From Bacteroidales bacterium (GTDB taxonomy: Bacteria > Bacteroidota > Bacteroidia > Bacteroidales > P3), in contig JAIRNR010000071.1 in assembly GCA_031257915.1 (NCBI GenBank), forward strand, positions 1-64,000: 64,000 nucleotides of DNA. The letters run 5' to 3'. Shown here in pieces: positions 44,117 to 52,359 of this stretch. Made by a program: the position numbers and the translations under genes. Below the pieces are notes generated by a model. The model made no database searches. It was not told the origin of the DNA and worked only from the letters and a program-made list of their open reading frames with translations. Position 1 is the first letter of the stretch. Every line of letters starts with the position of its first letter.

Positions 44117-45046
44117 TCAATAACGCTCAATCTTTAAATTTGATACCGCACCCTCAAACATTATCTCTACCGTTTGTTCGGCGTTTTCAAAGTTATCAGT
44201 TTTATATACACCATTAACCTTTTTAAAATCGGGCAATTCCTTATCAATTAAAAAGCCCTCGCTCAACACACTGCAACCACTGCCTTTAGGGACACGAATT
44301 GTAACACTGCCGGCACCCGATTCAACTTTCACTCCCACATTTTTAACTTTATCGCCAAGTGTCAGATTGACACCGGAAGCACCTATTTCAACCTCTACGT
44401 TCCGCACCTTATACGGCGCAAGATCTAATTCCGAGCCGACTGCACCGAGTTTAAACTGCATATCATACACAGATGTCGTATTGAACGCCATTTCTAACTC
44501 CACTCCTTCATGATACCCGTTCTTTGTGTAGATTTCCTTTTCACCTGCGGCGGCAAAACTTTCTTTAAGCTCACCATCTCTGTAAACATCCAAATAATTC
44601 TCGGTTGTTTTGCCTGCTTTGAGTTCGGCTGCGCCCGCTTCTACTTCCACTTTCACAACATCGCTTTTCAATTCCACATCAAATTTCGCTCTCACATCAA
44701 GACGATGATGACAGCCTTTATTGCGCAATTCATGCCTGTCAAATCGTAACAATCCACATTTATAATCCCCGCGATGATGTTCTCTGCAACTGCCGTTAAA
44801 AATCAACAGCAATAGAAACAAAATAATGCTTGCCGAAAGACAGATTATTTTATACAATCTGTTTTTAACAAGCAGAATTATACCGCAAACAATCATGCTG
44901 AACGGCACAATATACCTGATCCAGCCAGCAATGGACAAGCGGATAATACCCGCTGCGCATAACATCCAAATAAGACCGACTGTGATTAAAACTACTCCCC
45001 AGATAACAGGAGCAGTACGCTTCTTGGAATCTTGATTGTTTTCCAT
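44117..45046 (-). CDS. LiaF-like membrane protein with LiaI-type helices and DUF2154-like C-terminus
   Basis: 309 residues. Three to four membrane helices fill residues 12-85 (VIWGVVLITVGLIWMLC and so on). A His/Arg/Cys-rich loop (CREHHRGDYKCGLL, NKGCHHRLD) comes next. The beta-helical 'toast-rack' domain covers about 125-309 (EVEAGAAELKAGKTTE, GAVGSELDLAPYKVRNVEVEIGASGVNLTLGD). LiaF-type proteins modulate cell-envelope stress kinases. It starts 11 bases after the sensor kinase gene, so the two likely work together. Confidence 0.85.
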   Translation of the reverse strand: MENNQDSKKRTAPVIWGVVLITVGLIWMLCAAGIIRLSIAGWIRYIVPFSMIVCGIILLVKNRLYKIICLSASIILFLLLLIFNGSCREHHRGDYKCGLLRFDRHELRNKGCHHRLDVRAKFDVELKSDVVKVEVEAGAAELKAGKTTENYLDVYRDGELKESFAAAGEKEIYTKNGYHEGVELEMAFNTTSVYDMQFKLGAVGSELDLAPYKVRNVEVEIGASGVNLTLGDKVKNVGVKVESGAGSVTIRVPKGSGCSVLSEGFLIDKELPDFKKVNGVYKTDNFENAEQTVEIMFEGAVSNLKIERY

Positions 45047-45057
45047 AGTTTTTGTAT

Positions 45058-47361
45058 TTAAGTTTTATGCAAATATACGAAAAATATACTGCCTGCACCC
45101 TCAATGCTTTCTGCACGAATAAAACCATTCATGCTTTTAATTAGAACTTTACTGATAGGTAACCCCATTCCGGATCCCGAACTTTTTGTTGTAAAATGCC
45201 ATTCAAAAATATTCCGAATATCTTTCGCAGGTATCCCCATTCCATTGTCCGAGACGGCAATACGGCAATATTGCACATCATTTACCAACTCGTTCGTCAA
45301 TGAAATAATTATCTCACCGTTTTCTTTTCCATCTATCGCTTGAACAGCGTTGTTGATAATATTTGTCAGAACTTGTGATAAAAATTTTCTGTCAAAAACA
45401 GCAATCATTGATTCCGTTTCGTCAGCCGTAACCATTTTTATTTTTACTTTTTCCGAAAAAAGAAATATTATATTTTTTATTTCCTCATTGATATTACCGA
45501 CTTCCATATTTGGTTTCTGCCAAAGCCTGTTGTCGCCCGTATCGCCATCCTGCGCCTGTTGCCATGCGGAAAATTGTGAGAATTTATTTGCTATATTCGT
45601 TAAAAGTTCAATTTGATCAATGGCTATATTTGCAAATTTTTTCAGATGTTGTTCAAAGTCGGGCTTTCTATCCTGATAAGCACGCAACAATTGTTGAATT
45701 TTTAATTTTATCGGTGTTAGCGGATTTTTTATTTCATGCGCAACCTGACGTGCCATTTCGGAAAACGCATTTTCACGTAACATCTTGTCTCTTTTTTCCA
45801 ATTCGCCGATAAGTGTGTTATATTGCGTTACAAGTTCACTTATTTCATCTTCAAATTTTCTTCCTTCAAGTATCAGTTTTGACACTGTTTTTGATAAACG
45901 TGTTCCCGCAAGATGTTCGCTTATTTTGCGCAACGGCTCTGTTAAATATCTTGTGAGCAAATATGCAATTAAAAATGTGAGTATGCCCAATAAAAAAATC
46001 AGTGTGATATATATGGCGGCAAAATCACCCATTTCAACATTCCATGCTTTAATATCCGTAATTGAAGAAACCTGAATATAACCGAAAATCTCATTGTATA
46101 TATTGCGGAAAGGGGCATACGCGGAAAGCATGTTGTCATCTTTTACGAATACTAAATGGCGTTGATTTGCATAAAGTGCCTGATATGTTTCCTGCGGCAT
46201 CGTATCCTGTCCGAAAAGCAATAAACCATCTACTCCGTAAATTCTGACAATTGATGAAGTAAGTGCCGAATACGTATCAATTTCTTCACTCCATCTGTTT
46301 TTTAATGTATCTGCGGAATCTGCATGAACATTCATATACTTCGTTTCCATCTCTATAAGTACCATCATCATTTTTTCTTTCAAATCGGCTTTCGCCTCTT
46401 TTGATCTCCATTCCCGAATAAAGAAAAACGCGATGGATCCGAATACAATAAAAACAGTTGCAACAACGATTAAAATTGTGTTACGCAAACGCTTTGCATA
46501 GCTTGTTTTCAGATACGATTTACGTTTTGTAAAAAGGTTGCAAATCAAAAACAGAAAAAAGAATGATAGAAAATAGAATGAAAAATTGTAGAGAACAAAA
46601 TACCACTGCGGCGCAGGAATTGTGATGACAAGTGCCTGCTCGCCTCCCCTCACCTGCTCACTGTCTATTCTGACGATATAATGAACATACCCTTTACTGA
46701 TGCGGAATACTGACGTATCTGCCATTTCGTATTTGCTGTTATAAGAATACAGAAAATCTCCACGGTGAAACCAAATATTATCACCACCAAAAAGCGCGTA
46801 AGAATATTCGGGAGGCAAATAAATATCGCGTACTTTGCCCATCTCAATATATTCATTTACCGTGTCGCTGTGCAAATGCAACAAATATGAGTAATGCAAC
46901 AAATCGCTGCGCATTGCGTAAAGTCCATCTATGCCTGTTGCTACGCCTTCGTCTTTTATTTTGCGGGTAAAATACTCGTTGCAATTTTCCACACTGTCTT
47001 TGATAAGAAGTTTTTCATCTTTTCTGCAACTTGTAACATAGTATTGATAAGTGTTGTCAATGTCGTGTATGGGGATATTTCTCATTGATGAAATTTTGTT
47101 TTCAAAAGCTGTGTCCCGCTGATCTAAAATTTCTTTTGATAACAAAATCATACTTTGTTTTTCACGCCATCCCTCATAAAAATAAACACCGAGAGCAATC
47201 GTAATGCTGTATAAAAATCCCAAGCCGAATATGCGCAGCGGGTGCTTTCTTAAAAATTTTCTAAAGAGCAAATACAGTCCGTACCCTGCAGCAAACAATG
47301 CTATAAGCACTGCCCAACTGAAAATGGAAAAGTCAAAAATATGGCGGACATCAAGAAACAT
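45058..47361 (-). CDS. Membrane sensor histidine kinase (NtrY-like, HAMP)
   Basis: 767 residues from ATG 47361, chosen because a -7 element (47367-47374) lies just upstream. A longer frame would start inside the promoter. It has helices at the N-terminus, a large extracytoplasmic sensor region, further helices near 270-330 and 425-450, and a HAMP (YLLTRYLTEPLRKISEHL). The H-box MARQVAHEIKNPLTPIKL and an HATPase end (SDNGMGIPAKDIRNIF, GSGMGLPISKVL) follow. It should phosphorylate a response regulator, but none is adjacent. It is transcribed with the LiaF-like gene. Confidence 0.93.
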   Translation of the reverse strand: MFLDVRHIFDFSIFSWAVLIALFAAGYGLYLLFRKFLRKHPLRIFGLGFLYSITIALGVYFYEGWREKQSMILLSKEILDQRDTAFENKISSMRNIPIHDIDNTYQYYVTSCRKDEKLLIKDSVENCNEYFTRKIKDEGVATGIDGLYAMRSDLLHYSYLLHLHSDTVNEYIEMGKVRDIYLPPEYSYALFGGDNIWFHRGDFLYSYNSKYEMADTSVFRISKGYVHYIVRIDSEQVRGGEQALVITIPAPQWYFVLYNFSFYFLSFFFLFLICNLFTKRKSYLKTSYAKRLRNTILIVVATVFIVFGSIAFFFIREWRSKEAKADLKEKMMMVLIEMETKYMNVHADSADTLKNRWSEEIDTYSALTSSIVRIYGVDGLLLFGQDTMPQETYQALYANQRHLVFVKDDNMLSAYAPFRNIYNEIFGYIQVSSITDIKAWNVEMGDFAAIYITLIFLLGILTFLIAYLLTRYLTEPLRKISEHLAGTRLSKTVSKLILEGRKFEDEISELVTQYNTLIGELEKRDKMLRENAFSEMARQVAHEIKNPLTPIKLKIQQLLRAYQDRKPDFEQHLKKFANIAIDQIELLTNIANKFSQFSAWQQAQDGDTGDNRLWQKPNMEVGNINEEIKNIIFLFSEKVKIKMVTADETESMIAVFDRKFLSQVLTNIINNAVQAIDGKENGEIIISLTNELVNDVQYCRIAVSDNGMGIPAKDIRNIFEWHFTTKSSGSGMGLPISKVLIKSMNGFIRAESIEGAGSIFFVYLHKT

Positions 47362-47366
47362 GATAA

Positions 47367-47374
47367 CAAAGTTA
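47367..47374 (-). promoter_or_regulatory. -7 element of the sensor kinase operon
   Basis: TAACTTTG on the minus strand, only 5 nt from the ATG at 47361, so the transcript would be leaderless or nearly so. Confidence 0.45.
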
Positions 47375-47398
47375 GTATAATTTATTAAATGCAATAAA

Positions 47399-47430
47399 TT
47401 TGCATTTTCTCTAACTTAACCGTACCTTTA
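47399..47430 (+). promoter_or_regulatory. Promoter of ribE
   Basis: TTTG (47399-47402), 20 nt containing tctctaacttaaccg, then TACCTTTA (47423-47430). This decides the ribE start: the in-frame ATG at 47430 overlaps the -7 element, so 47457 is used. Confidence 0.65.
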
Positions 47431-47456
47431 TGCTGAAAAAAATTACAGGTAGTTTT

Positions 47457-48086
47457 ATGTTTACAGGAATTATTGAAAAAACTGCAGAAGTTACCCGCAT
47501 TGAGCGTGAGGGTACAAATTGTCATTTTACTCTTAAAACCGATATTGCGGGTGAGTTAAAAATAGATCAGAGTATGGCGCACGACGGAGTGTGCTTAACT
47601 GTTGTACGCTTATATCCCCAAACATCCGAATACACTGTTACAGCGATGGAAGAAACAATGAACCGCAGTAATCTGTCGCAGTGGGTTGTTGGTACGGAAG
47701 TTAATCTTGAACGCTCTATGCGTATGGACAGTAGATTTGACGGACATATTGTACAGGGGCATGTTGATCAAACGGCAATATGTGAAAAAGTTGAAACGTT
47801 TGACGGTAGCTGGAAATATTATTTTAAATATGATTTTTCATACGGAAATTTTACGGTAGAAAAAGGATCTGTCTGTATTAACGGTGTATCTTTAACTGTT
47901 GTGGATTCCGAAAAAGGGATGTTTTCCGTTGCAATTATTCCCTACACTTATGACGTTACTAATTTTCATACATTCAAAAAAGGCACTGTTGTAAATCTTG
48001 AATTTGATATTTTGGGCAAGTATATTACACGATTGTTTGAGCAGTACGAAAACGCAACATCGCTTCGTCAATCTCGTCAAGAGTAA
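47457..48086 (+). CDS. ribE: Riboflavin synthase alpha subunit
   Basis: 209 residues from ATG 47457 (MFTGIIEKTAEV, the invariant start). Two lumazine-binding repeats are clear: the first with SMAHDGVCLTVV, the second with GHIVQGHVDQTA and KGSVCINGVSLTVVD. It dismutates two 6,7-dimethyl-8-ribityllumazine to riboflavin. The C-terminal about 20 residues after LEFDILGKYITRLF run into the convergent aminotransferase gene, overlapping it by 62 bases. Confidence 0.96.
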   Translation: MFTGIIEKTAEVTRIEREGTNCHFTLKTDIAGELKIDQSMAHDGVCLTVVRLYPQTSEYTVTAMEETMNRSNLSQWVVGTEVNLERSMRMDSRFDGHIVQGHVDQTAICEKVETFDGSWKYYFKYDFSYGNFTVEKGSVCINGVSLTVVDSEKGMFSVAIIPYTYDVTNFHTFKKGTVVNLEFDILGKYITRLFEQYENATSLRQSRQE

Positions 48087-49236
48087 CGGTAAGCGGCGGA
48101 GTAAGACATATCGCCGTATGGTTGAACAGCGGATAAAATGAGATAAATCCATTCTGCATTAAACGGTTTATCAACGCGTTCATTTCCGTTTCCGTATATG
48201 ACATTTGCGCACCAAGAAAAAGTCCTTTCCCCTGCACTTCTTTCACCTGCGGAATATCTTTAAGCGCGGAGCGTATTCGTGCTTCTTTTTCTGCAAGTGC
48301 CGGCAATAAATCAACAATTATATTTAACGCTGCGAGTGCAGCCACACATGATAACGGGTGCCCGCCGAATGTTGAAGCATGTCCCATAAGCGGATGCGGC
48401 ACGTCAAGCAGCGACATGAGTTTTTCACTTGCAACAAAACCACCGAGCGGCATTCCGCCGCCCATACCTTTGGCAATGCAGAGAATATCGGGATCTACTC
48501 CCGAATGTTCAAAAGCAAATAACTTCCCCGTACGTCCGAAGCCTGTCTGAATTTCATCATAAATAAGCAATGCACCGACAGACGTACATTTTTCACGCAA
48601 CGCCGACAAAAAACCTTCCGGCGGCACAGTCATTCCTGTTCCCGCTTGTATCGGCTCAATAATTACGCAACATGTTTTTTCAGTAATTTTATCTATACAT
48701 TCAAACATCCCATAATCGTACAAAACGGTAGAGGGCAACAGAGGATTAAATCTGTTACGGATTTCCATATTACCGAGTGCGCTCACTGCGCCCATAGTGC
48801 TGCCGTGATACGAGCCGCGAAATGAAATAATTTCGCCGCGTCTGTTGTACAGACGTGCAAGTTTTATTGCTCCCTCTATTGCTTCGGAGCCGCTGTTGAC
48901 AAAAAATATTTTTTGTAGTTGCGGCGGCAATAGAGAACATAATTTTTGTGCATAATCAATCTGCGGTTGCTGAATAAATTCACCGTAAACCATTACGTGC
49001 AGGTATTTTTCCATTTGTTCATTTATTGCACGCAGAACGGCGGGATTGCGATGTCCGACATTATTAACGCATATCGAAGAAATAAAATCAAAGTATTTTT
49101 CACCCTGCCTGTCCCAGACATACACGCCCTCTGCCTTATCGACATCTATAATGAACGGCTCAAATGTTGAGGACTGCGCAAGGTAACGATGGAAGTTTAC
49201 AAGTGATGTTTTATCTGAATTGTTAAAATTATTCAT
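48025..49236 (-). CDS. Class III PLP-dependent aminotransferase (acetylornithine/GABA type)
   Basis: 403 residues. Class III landmarks are visible: GEKYFDFISSICVNNVGH, FFVNSGSEAIEGAIKLAR, SYHGSTMGAVSALG, the PLP aspartate in LLIYDEIQTGFGRTG, the Schiff-base lysine in CIAKGMGGGMPLGG, and TFGGHPLSC. Substrate could be ornithine, acetylornithine, GABA or another omega-amino acid. Its last about 20 codons overlap ribE antisense. The promoter lies at 49262-49293. Confidence 0.93.
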   Translation of the reverse strand: MNNFNNSDKTSLVNFHRYLAQSSTFEPFIIDVDKAEGVYVWDRQGEKYFDFISSICVNNVGHRNPAVLRAINEQMEKYLHVMVYGEFIQQPQIDYAQKLCSLLPPQLQKIFFVNSGSEAIEGAIKLARLYNRRGEIISFRGSYHGSTMGAVSALGNMEIRNRFNPLLPSTVLYDYGMFECIDKITEKTCCVIIEPIQAGTGMTVPPEGFLSALREKCTSVGALLIYDEIQTGFGRTGKLFAFEHSGVDPDILCIAKGMGGGMPLGGFVASEKLMSLLDVPHPLMGHASTFGGHPLSCVAALAALNIIVDLLPALAEKEARIRSALKDIPQVKEVQGKGLFLGAQMSYTETEMNALINRLMQNGFISFYPLFNHTAICLTPPLTVTLDEIDEAMLRFRTAQTIV

Positions 49237-49261
49237 AACGCTGTTGTTAAATTTTGTGTTT

Positions 49262-49293
49262 CAAATTTAGTTAAATAATACAAAATTGGCAAA
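49262..49293 (-). promoter_or_regulatory. Promoter of the class III aminotransferase gene
   Basis: Minus strand TTTG (49290-49293), 20-nt spacer, TAAATTTG (49262-49269). An inverted repeat ttggcaa/ttgccaa (49285-49311) overlaps the -33 side and could be an operator. Confidence 0.6.
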
Positions 49294-49462
49294 AAAACAA
49301 GTTTATTGCCAAAAATGTATGTTTTAATTTAATTACAAAATAAGTGCGGGGAAGACCAAAAAACGGAAAAAAAGTACGGGAAAAACGGAAAAAAGTACAC
49401 AAAAAATAAATATATTGCAATATCTTTGTTATTTGATTTCCTGTCAGTAAAATAATATTTAT
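49294..49462 (+). promoter_or_regulatory. Intergenic leader of pyrH
   Basis: A -7 element TATCTTTG at 49421-49428 lies 34 nt before the pyrH ATG. Upstream, a roughly 20-base A-rich phrase (aaaacggaaaaaaagtac) occurs twice in tandem at about 49360-49400. No gene is seen. Confidence 0.5.
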
Positions 49463-50167
49463 ATGATTTATAAACGGATTCTTTTGAAATTGAGCGGTGA
49501 GTCGCTCGCAGGTACAAACGGCAATGGTATCAGTGCCGACAAGTTGCTTGAATACGCGGAGCAGATTAAGGCTGTTGCCGATACCGGATGTCAAACAGGA
49601 ATTGTTATCGGCGGAGGTAATATTTTTCGCGGTGTGCAAGGTACGGCACTCGGAATTGATAGAATTCAGGGTGATTATATGGGGATGATGGCAACTGTGA
49701 TTAACAGTATGGCACTGCAAAATGCACTGCAAAAGTCGGGCGCAAAATGTGAAATACTGTCGGCATTGCCGATAGACCCGATTGCCTGCAAAATGAGCAG
49801 TCGCCGCGCTGTTGAATTGCTTGAAGCAGGTAATGTTGTTATTATGGCGGGCGGTACGGGAAGTCCGTTTTTTACAACAGATAGCGGCGCAGCGTTGCGG
49901 GCGGCGGAAATTCATGCGGACGTATTGCTTAAAGGTACACGTGTAGATGGAATTTACTCCGCAGACCCTGAAAAATCCACCGCTGCCGTTAAATTTGACA
50001 CTCTGACTTTTGACGATTGTCTGCAAAAAAATTTAAGGGTTATGGATATGACCGCATTCACGCTTTGTCATGAGAATAGTATCACGTTGCATGTTTTTAA
50101 TATGGATGTTGTCGGAAATTTACAGAAAGTTGTTGCCGGTGAAAATATTGGTACTGTTGTAAAATAA
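49463..50167 (+). CDS. pyrH: UMP kinase
   Basis: 234 residues. The amino acid kinase fold starts with YKRILLKLSGESLAG and has VIGGGNIFRG, YMGMMATVINSMALQNAL (nucleotide/UTP regulatory region), AGGTGSPFFTTDS and the C-terminal ITLHVFNMD. It phosphorylates UMP to UDP. In most bacteria frr follows directly, but here frr is about 9 kb away, after an accessory region. Confidence 0.98.
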   Translation: MIYKRILLKLSGESLAGTNGNGISADKLLEYAEQIKAVADTGCQTGIVIGGGNIFRGVQGTALGIDRIQGDYMGMMATVINSMALQNALQKSGAKCEILSALPIDPIACKMSSRRAVELLEAGNVVIMAGGTGSPFFTTDSGAALRAAEIHADVLLKGTRVDGIYSADPEKSTAAVKFDTLTFDDCLQKNLRVMDMTAFTLCHENSITLHVFNMDVVGNLQKVVAGENIGTVVK

Positions 50168-50174
50168 ATAAAAC

Positions 50175-50594
50175 ATGAAGAAATGTGATTTTCGCAGAAT
50201 ACGCGATTTGTTTGATGAGTTTGCATGGGGAGATTATGACCCCGATTTCAGTTCCTCATTTGCACTAATCTCTTTATCATGGCTGCCTGCTGCAGGCGCG
50301 GCGATGGTTTCGGGCGGAGTAATAAATATTATCATGACTGTTATTGTTTGGATGGTGTCCATAATGATATTCGCACTTGCAGTAACCGCACTTAAAGAAA
50401 AATACAAAATAAAAAGCAAAACAGCAAAGTGGTTATTTATATCTCTGCAATCTATATACAGTATTTCGCTTATAATATTATATACCATAAAGTGTGTAAA
50501 CTCTGCAATAAGTGTGTATATTTTGATTGTTGTAAGCGTTTTATTTTCTATGCTTTCTGTGCGGCTGTTTATTCGTAAAATAGAGGGAATATGA
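50175..50594 (+). CDS. Small membrane protein, first gene after pyrH
   Basis: 139 residues. A polar N-terminus with FDEFAWGDYDPDF is followed by about three to four hydrophobic segments (FALISLSWLPAAGAAMVSGG, and so on). No domain is recognised. Its stop overlaps the start of the decayed gene at 50592 (ATGA), the same coupling style as between the membrane genes at 53738 and 54319. It may be a relic of the same cassette. Confidence 0.65.
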   Translation: MKKCDFRRIRDLFDEFAWGDYDPDFSSSFALISLSWLPAAGAAMVSGGVINIIMTVIVWMVSIMIFALAVTALKEKYKIKSKTAKWLFISLQSIYSISLIILYTIKCVNSAISVYILIVVSVLFSMLSVRLFIRKIEGI

Positions 50595-51069
50595 AAAATT
50601 TGTTCTGATAGAATCCATTATGTTAATGGTTGCTGGTGGTGCTTTCTGCGCATATATCCTGTACGGAATTTTAACAGGAACGTCATCTGTGAATAAAGAT
50701 ATTTGGGGTTTTGTGATTTTTGCAGCAACATTTTTTCTCGGTTTTTGGCGTATTATAACAAAAAAATCAGATGGATTTGTCAAAAATCGCGTCAGTATTA
50801 ACAGACGGATATATAAATTATTTTTGAAAAGCAATAAATGAAAATTCGTTATTGTGAGCGGACTGTATAGTGTTGTTCCGATTGGAATTATTATATTTTT
50901 TTCTGTCGTATGGCCATCATATCAATTAGAAACGTATTTGATTTTTATCGGGATAATTTCAGGCAGTATTATTTATACAGGATACAAAAACTATATAAAA
51001 TACTCTTCATTAAATATGGATTCGGAAGTCGTACAATATCATTATAAGGAGATACTTAATGATGAATAA
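50592..51069 (+). pseudogene. Decayed paralogue of the membrane gene at 54319
   Basis: It begins MKNLF like the 54319 protein, then shifts frame. It continues from about 50605 as VAGGAFCAYILYGILTG and GFWRIITKKSD, matching AGSAFCAFFLYEILTG and GIWRLLTIKKN in the later gene. A TGA at 50839-50841 interrupts the frame, which then runs on (KFVIVSGLYSVVP) to 51069. One frameshift plus one nonsense codon make it a pseudogene. Confidence 0.75.
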
Positions 51070-51082
51070 AGAGAACGGACTT

Positions 51083-51157
51083 TTCACACAGCCTCGCTTG
51101 TTTTTGCAAAAGTAATTACTTTGGGTATTGGTCTTAAAGTCGGGGAGACATTATCTT
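51083..51157 (+). repeat. Left direct repeat flanking the RhuM gene
   Basis: It reads ttcacacagcctcgcttg, then tttttgcaaaagtaattact, ttgggtattggtctt and so on. It matches 52229-52302 over roughly 70 bases with about 80% identity by eye, falling off at the right end, and more weakly the sequences at 773-822 and 13363-13397 (reverse). Confidence 0.85.
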
Positions 51158-52137
51158 TTGATCTCTTTATCAAAGTCGGAAATTATTTTTTGCGTTTTAT
51201 TAAACTCGTCGTACTCTGATTCCGCTTTTTTATCATCTTGCTGCTTGGAAATTTTGCTCTTACTGGTCATGATTTTATATTTACGGAAAGATAAAAATTC
51301 GTTTACACTTGCGGCAAATTCTTCCATTGTAAAAGTGTTTTCGCGTTCTATCAGATCTTCAATATAATCAAAATAACCTGTCACAGTGCGTTCCAAACGG
51401 CAGATTTTGGCTTCAGACAAATAGTTTTTTGCGATTGTAACATCTGATTTTAAGATACGACCGTCGGGTGAGTGTTTCCAAGTTGTCAAACCCATATTTT
51501 TAGCATCGCGGTTGGCTTTTGTATAAATAATTTCGGTGGCAGCTTGTCCGACAATGGCGTAATGAAACTTGTTTTGCACCATTGCATAGAAATTGAGAGT
51601 GGTTATTGAATTACGATTATAATCAATACAGCACTCGGCAAAAATATCGGTAATCTGTTGCCATATACGGCGTTCGCTTGTCCTAATGGAACGGACTCTT
51701 TCCAAAAGTTCGCGGGAATAATCCTTTCCAAAAGCTGTTTTTCCCTGTTTCAATCGTTCGTCATCAAGTACAAAACCTTTGATAATAAACTTTTTAAGTG
51801 TTTGTGTTGCCCAAATTCTGAATGCTGTCGCTTTTGAGGAATTTATGCGGTAACCTACTGAAATAATTGCGTCAAGATTGTAAAACTCTATTTTTCGTGT
51901 AATTTCTCTGTTGCCTTCAGTTTGAACTATTTCCAAAATGGAAACAGTTGTTTCCCGCTGTAATTCGCCAGTGTCAAAAATATTCGACAAATGTTTATTT
52001 ATTGCAGGCGTCTGTACGCCAAACAATGCAGCCATCGCCTTTTGCGTCAGCCAGATTGTTTCGTCTTTTACCACCGCATCAACTTTTATATTATCCTGCG
52101 GTGTGCTGTAAATTAAAAATTGAAGTTCTTTATTCAT
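51151..52137 (-). CDS. RhuM family protein
   Basis: 328 residues, full length for the RhuM (COG3943) family. The N-terminal part has ETIWLTQKAMAALFGVQTPAINKHLSNIF, a helix-turn-helix-like start, then KIEFYNLDAIISVGYRINSSKATAFRIWATQ. The C-terminal half carries the HAIVG-like AIVGQAATEIIYTKANRDAKNMGL region related to Fic/DOC-type proteins. It was named from a Salmonella pathogenicity island; its biochemical function is not known. Direct repeats lie on both sides, so it probably moved in as a unit. Confidence 0.92.
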   Translation of the reverse strand: MNKELQFLIYSTPQDNIKVDAVVKDETIWLTQKAMAALFGVQTPAINKHLSNIFDTGELQRETTVSILEIVQTEGNREITRKIEFYNLDAIISVGYRINSSKATAFRIWATQTLKKFIIKGFVLDDERLKQGKTAFGKDYSRELLERVRSIRTSERRIWQQITDIFAECCIDYNRNSITTLNFYAMVQNKFHYAIVGQAATEIIYTKANRDAKNMGLTTWKHSPDGRILKSDVTIAKNYLSEAKICRLERTVTGYFDYIEDLIERENTFTMEEFAASVNEFLSFRKYKIMTSKSKISKQQDDKKAESEYDEFNKTQKIISDFDKEIKR

Positions 52138-52228
52138 TCGCTAATTTTATTGGTGTATTCCCTTTTCATATCACTATTTTAGTTTTTTTAGTGGTGTTTT
52201 TTTCGCAAAATTACTTATTTTGCTTTCA

Positions 52229-52302
52229 TTCACACAGCCCCGCTTGTTTTTGCGAAAGTAATTATTTTGGGTATTGGTCTTGAAATTTTGGAGTATTATA
52301 GT
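52229..52302 (+). repeat. Right direct repeat flanking the RhuM gene
   Basis: It reads ttcacacagccccgcttg, then tttttgcgaaagtaattatt, ttgggtattggtctt and so on. It is the partner of 51083-51157. Just upstream (52200-52222) a partial further copy of the ttttttcgcaaaattactta part is present. Confidence 0.85.
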
Positions 52303-52323
52303 CAATAAACACGCATCCCAATA

Positions 52324-52354
52324 TTTGAAAATATCGTAACAAAACGTATCTTTG
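52324..52354 (+). promoter_or_regulatory. Promoter of the structured leader RNA / XRE gene
   Basis: TTTG (52324-52327), 19-nt spacer, TATCTTTG (52347-52354): a textbook Bacteroidota promoter. The transcript should start at about 52360, about 155 nt before the XRE start codon. Confidence 0.8.
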
Positions 52355-52359
52355 CTGAA

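Noticed and set aside
49271-50026. Long open frame opposite pyrH
   Set aside because: Antisense to pyrH with low-complexity, cysteine/histidine-rich translation and no family match.
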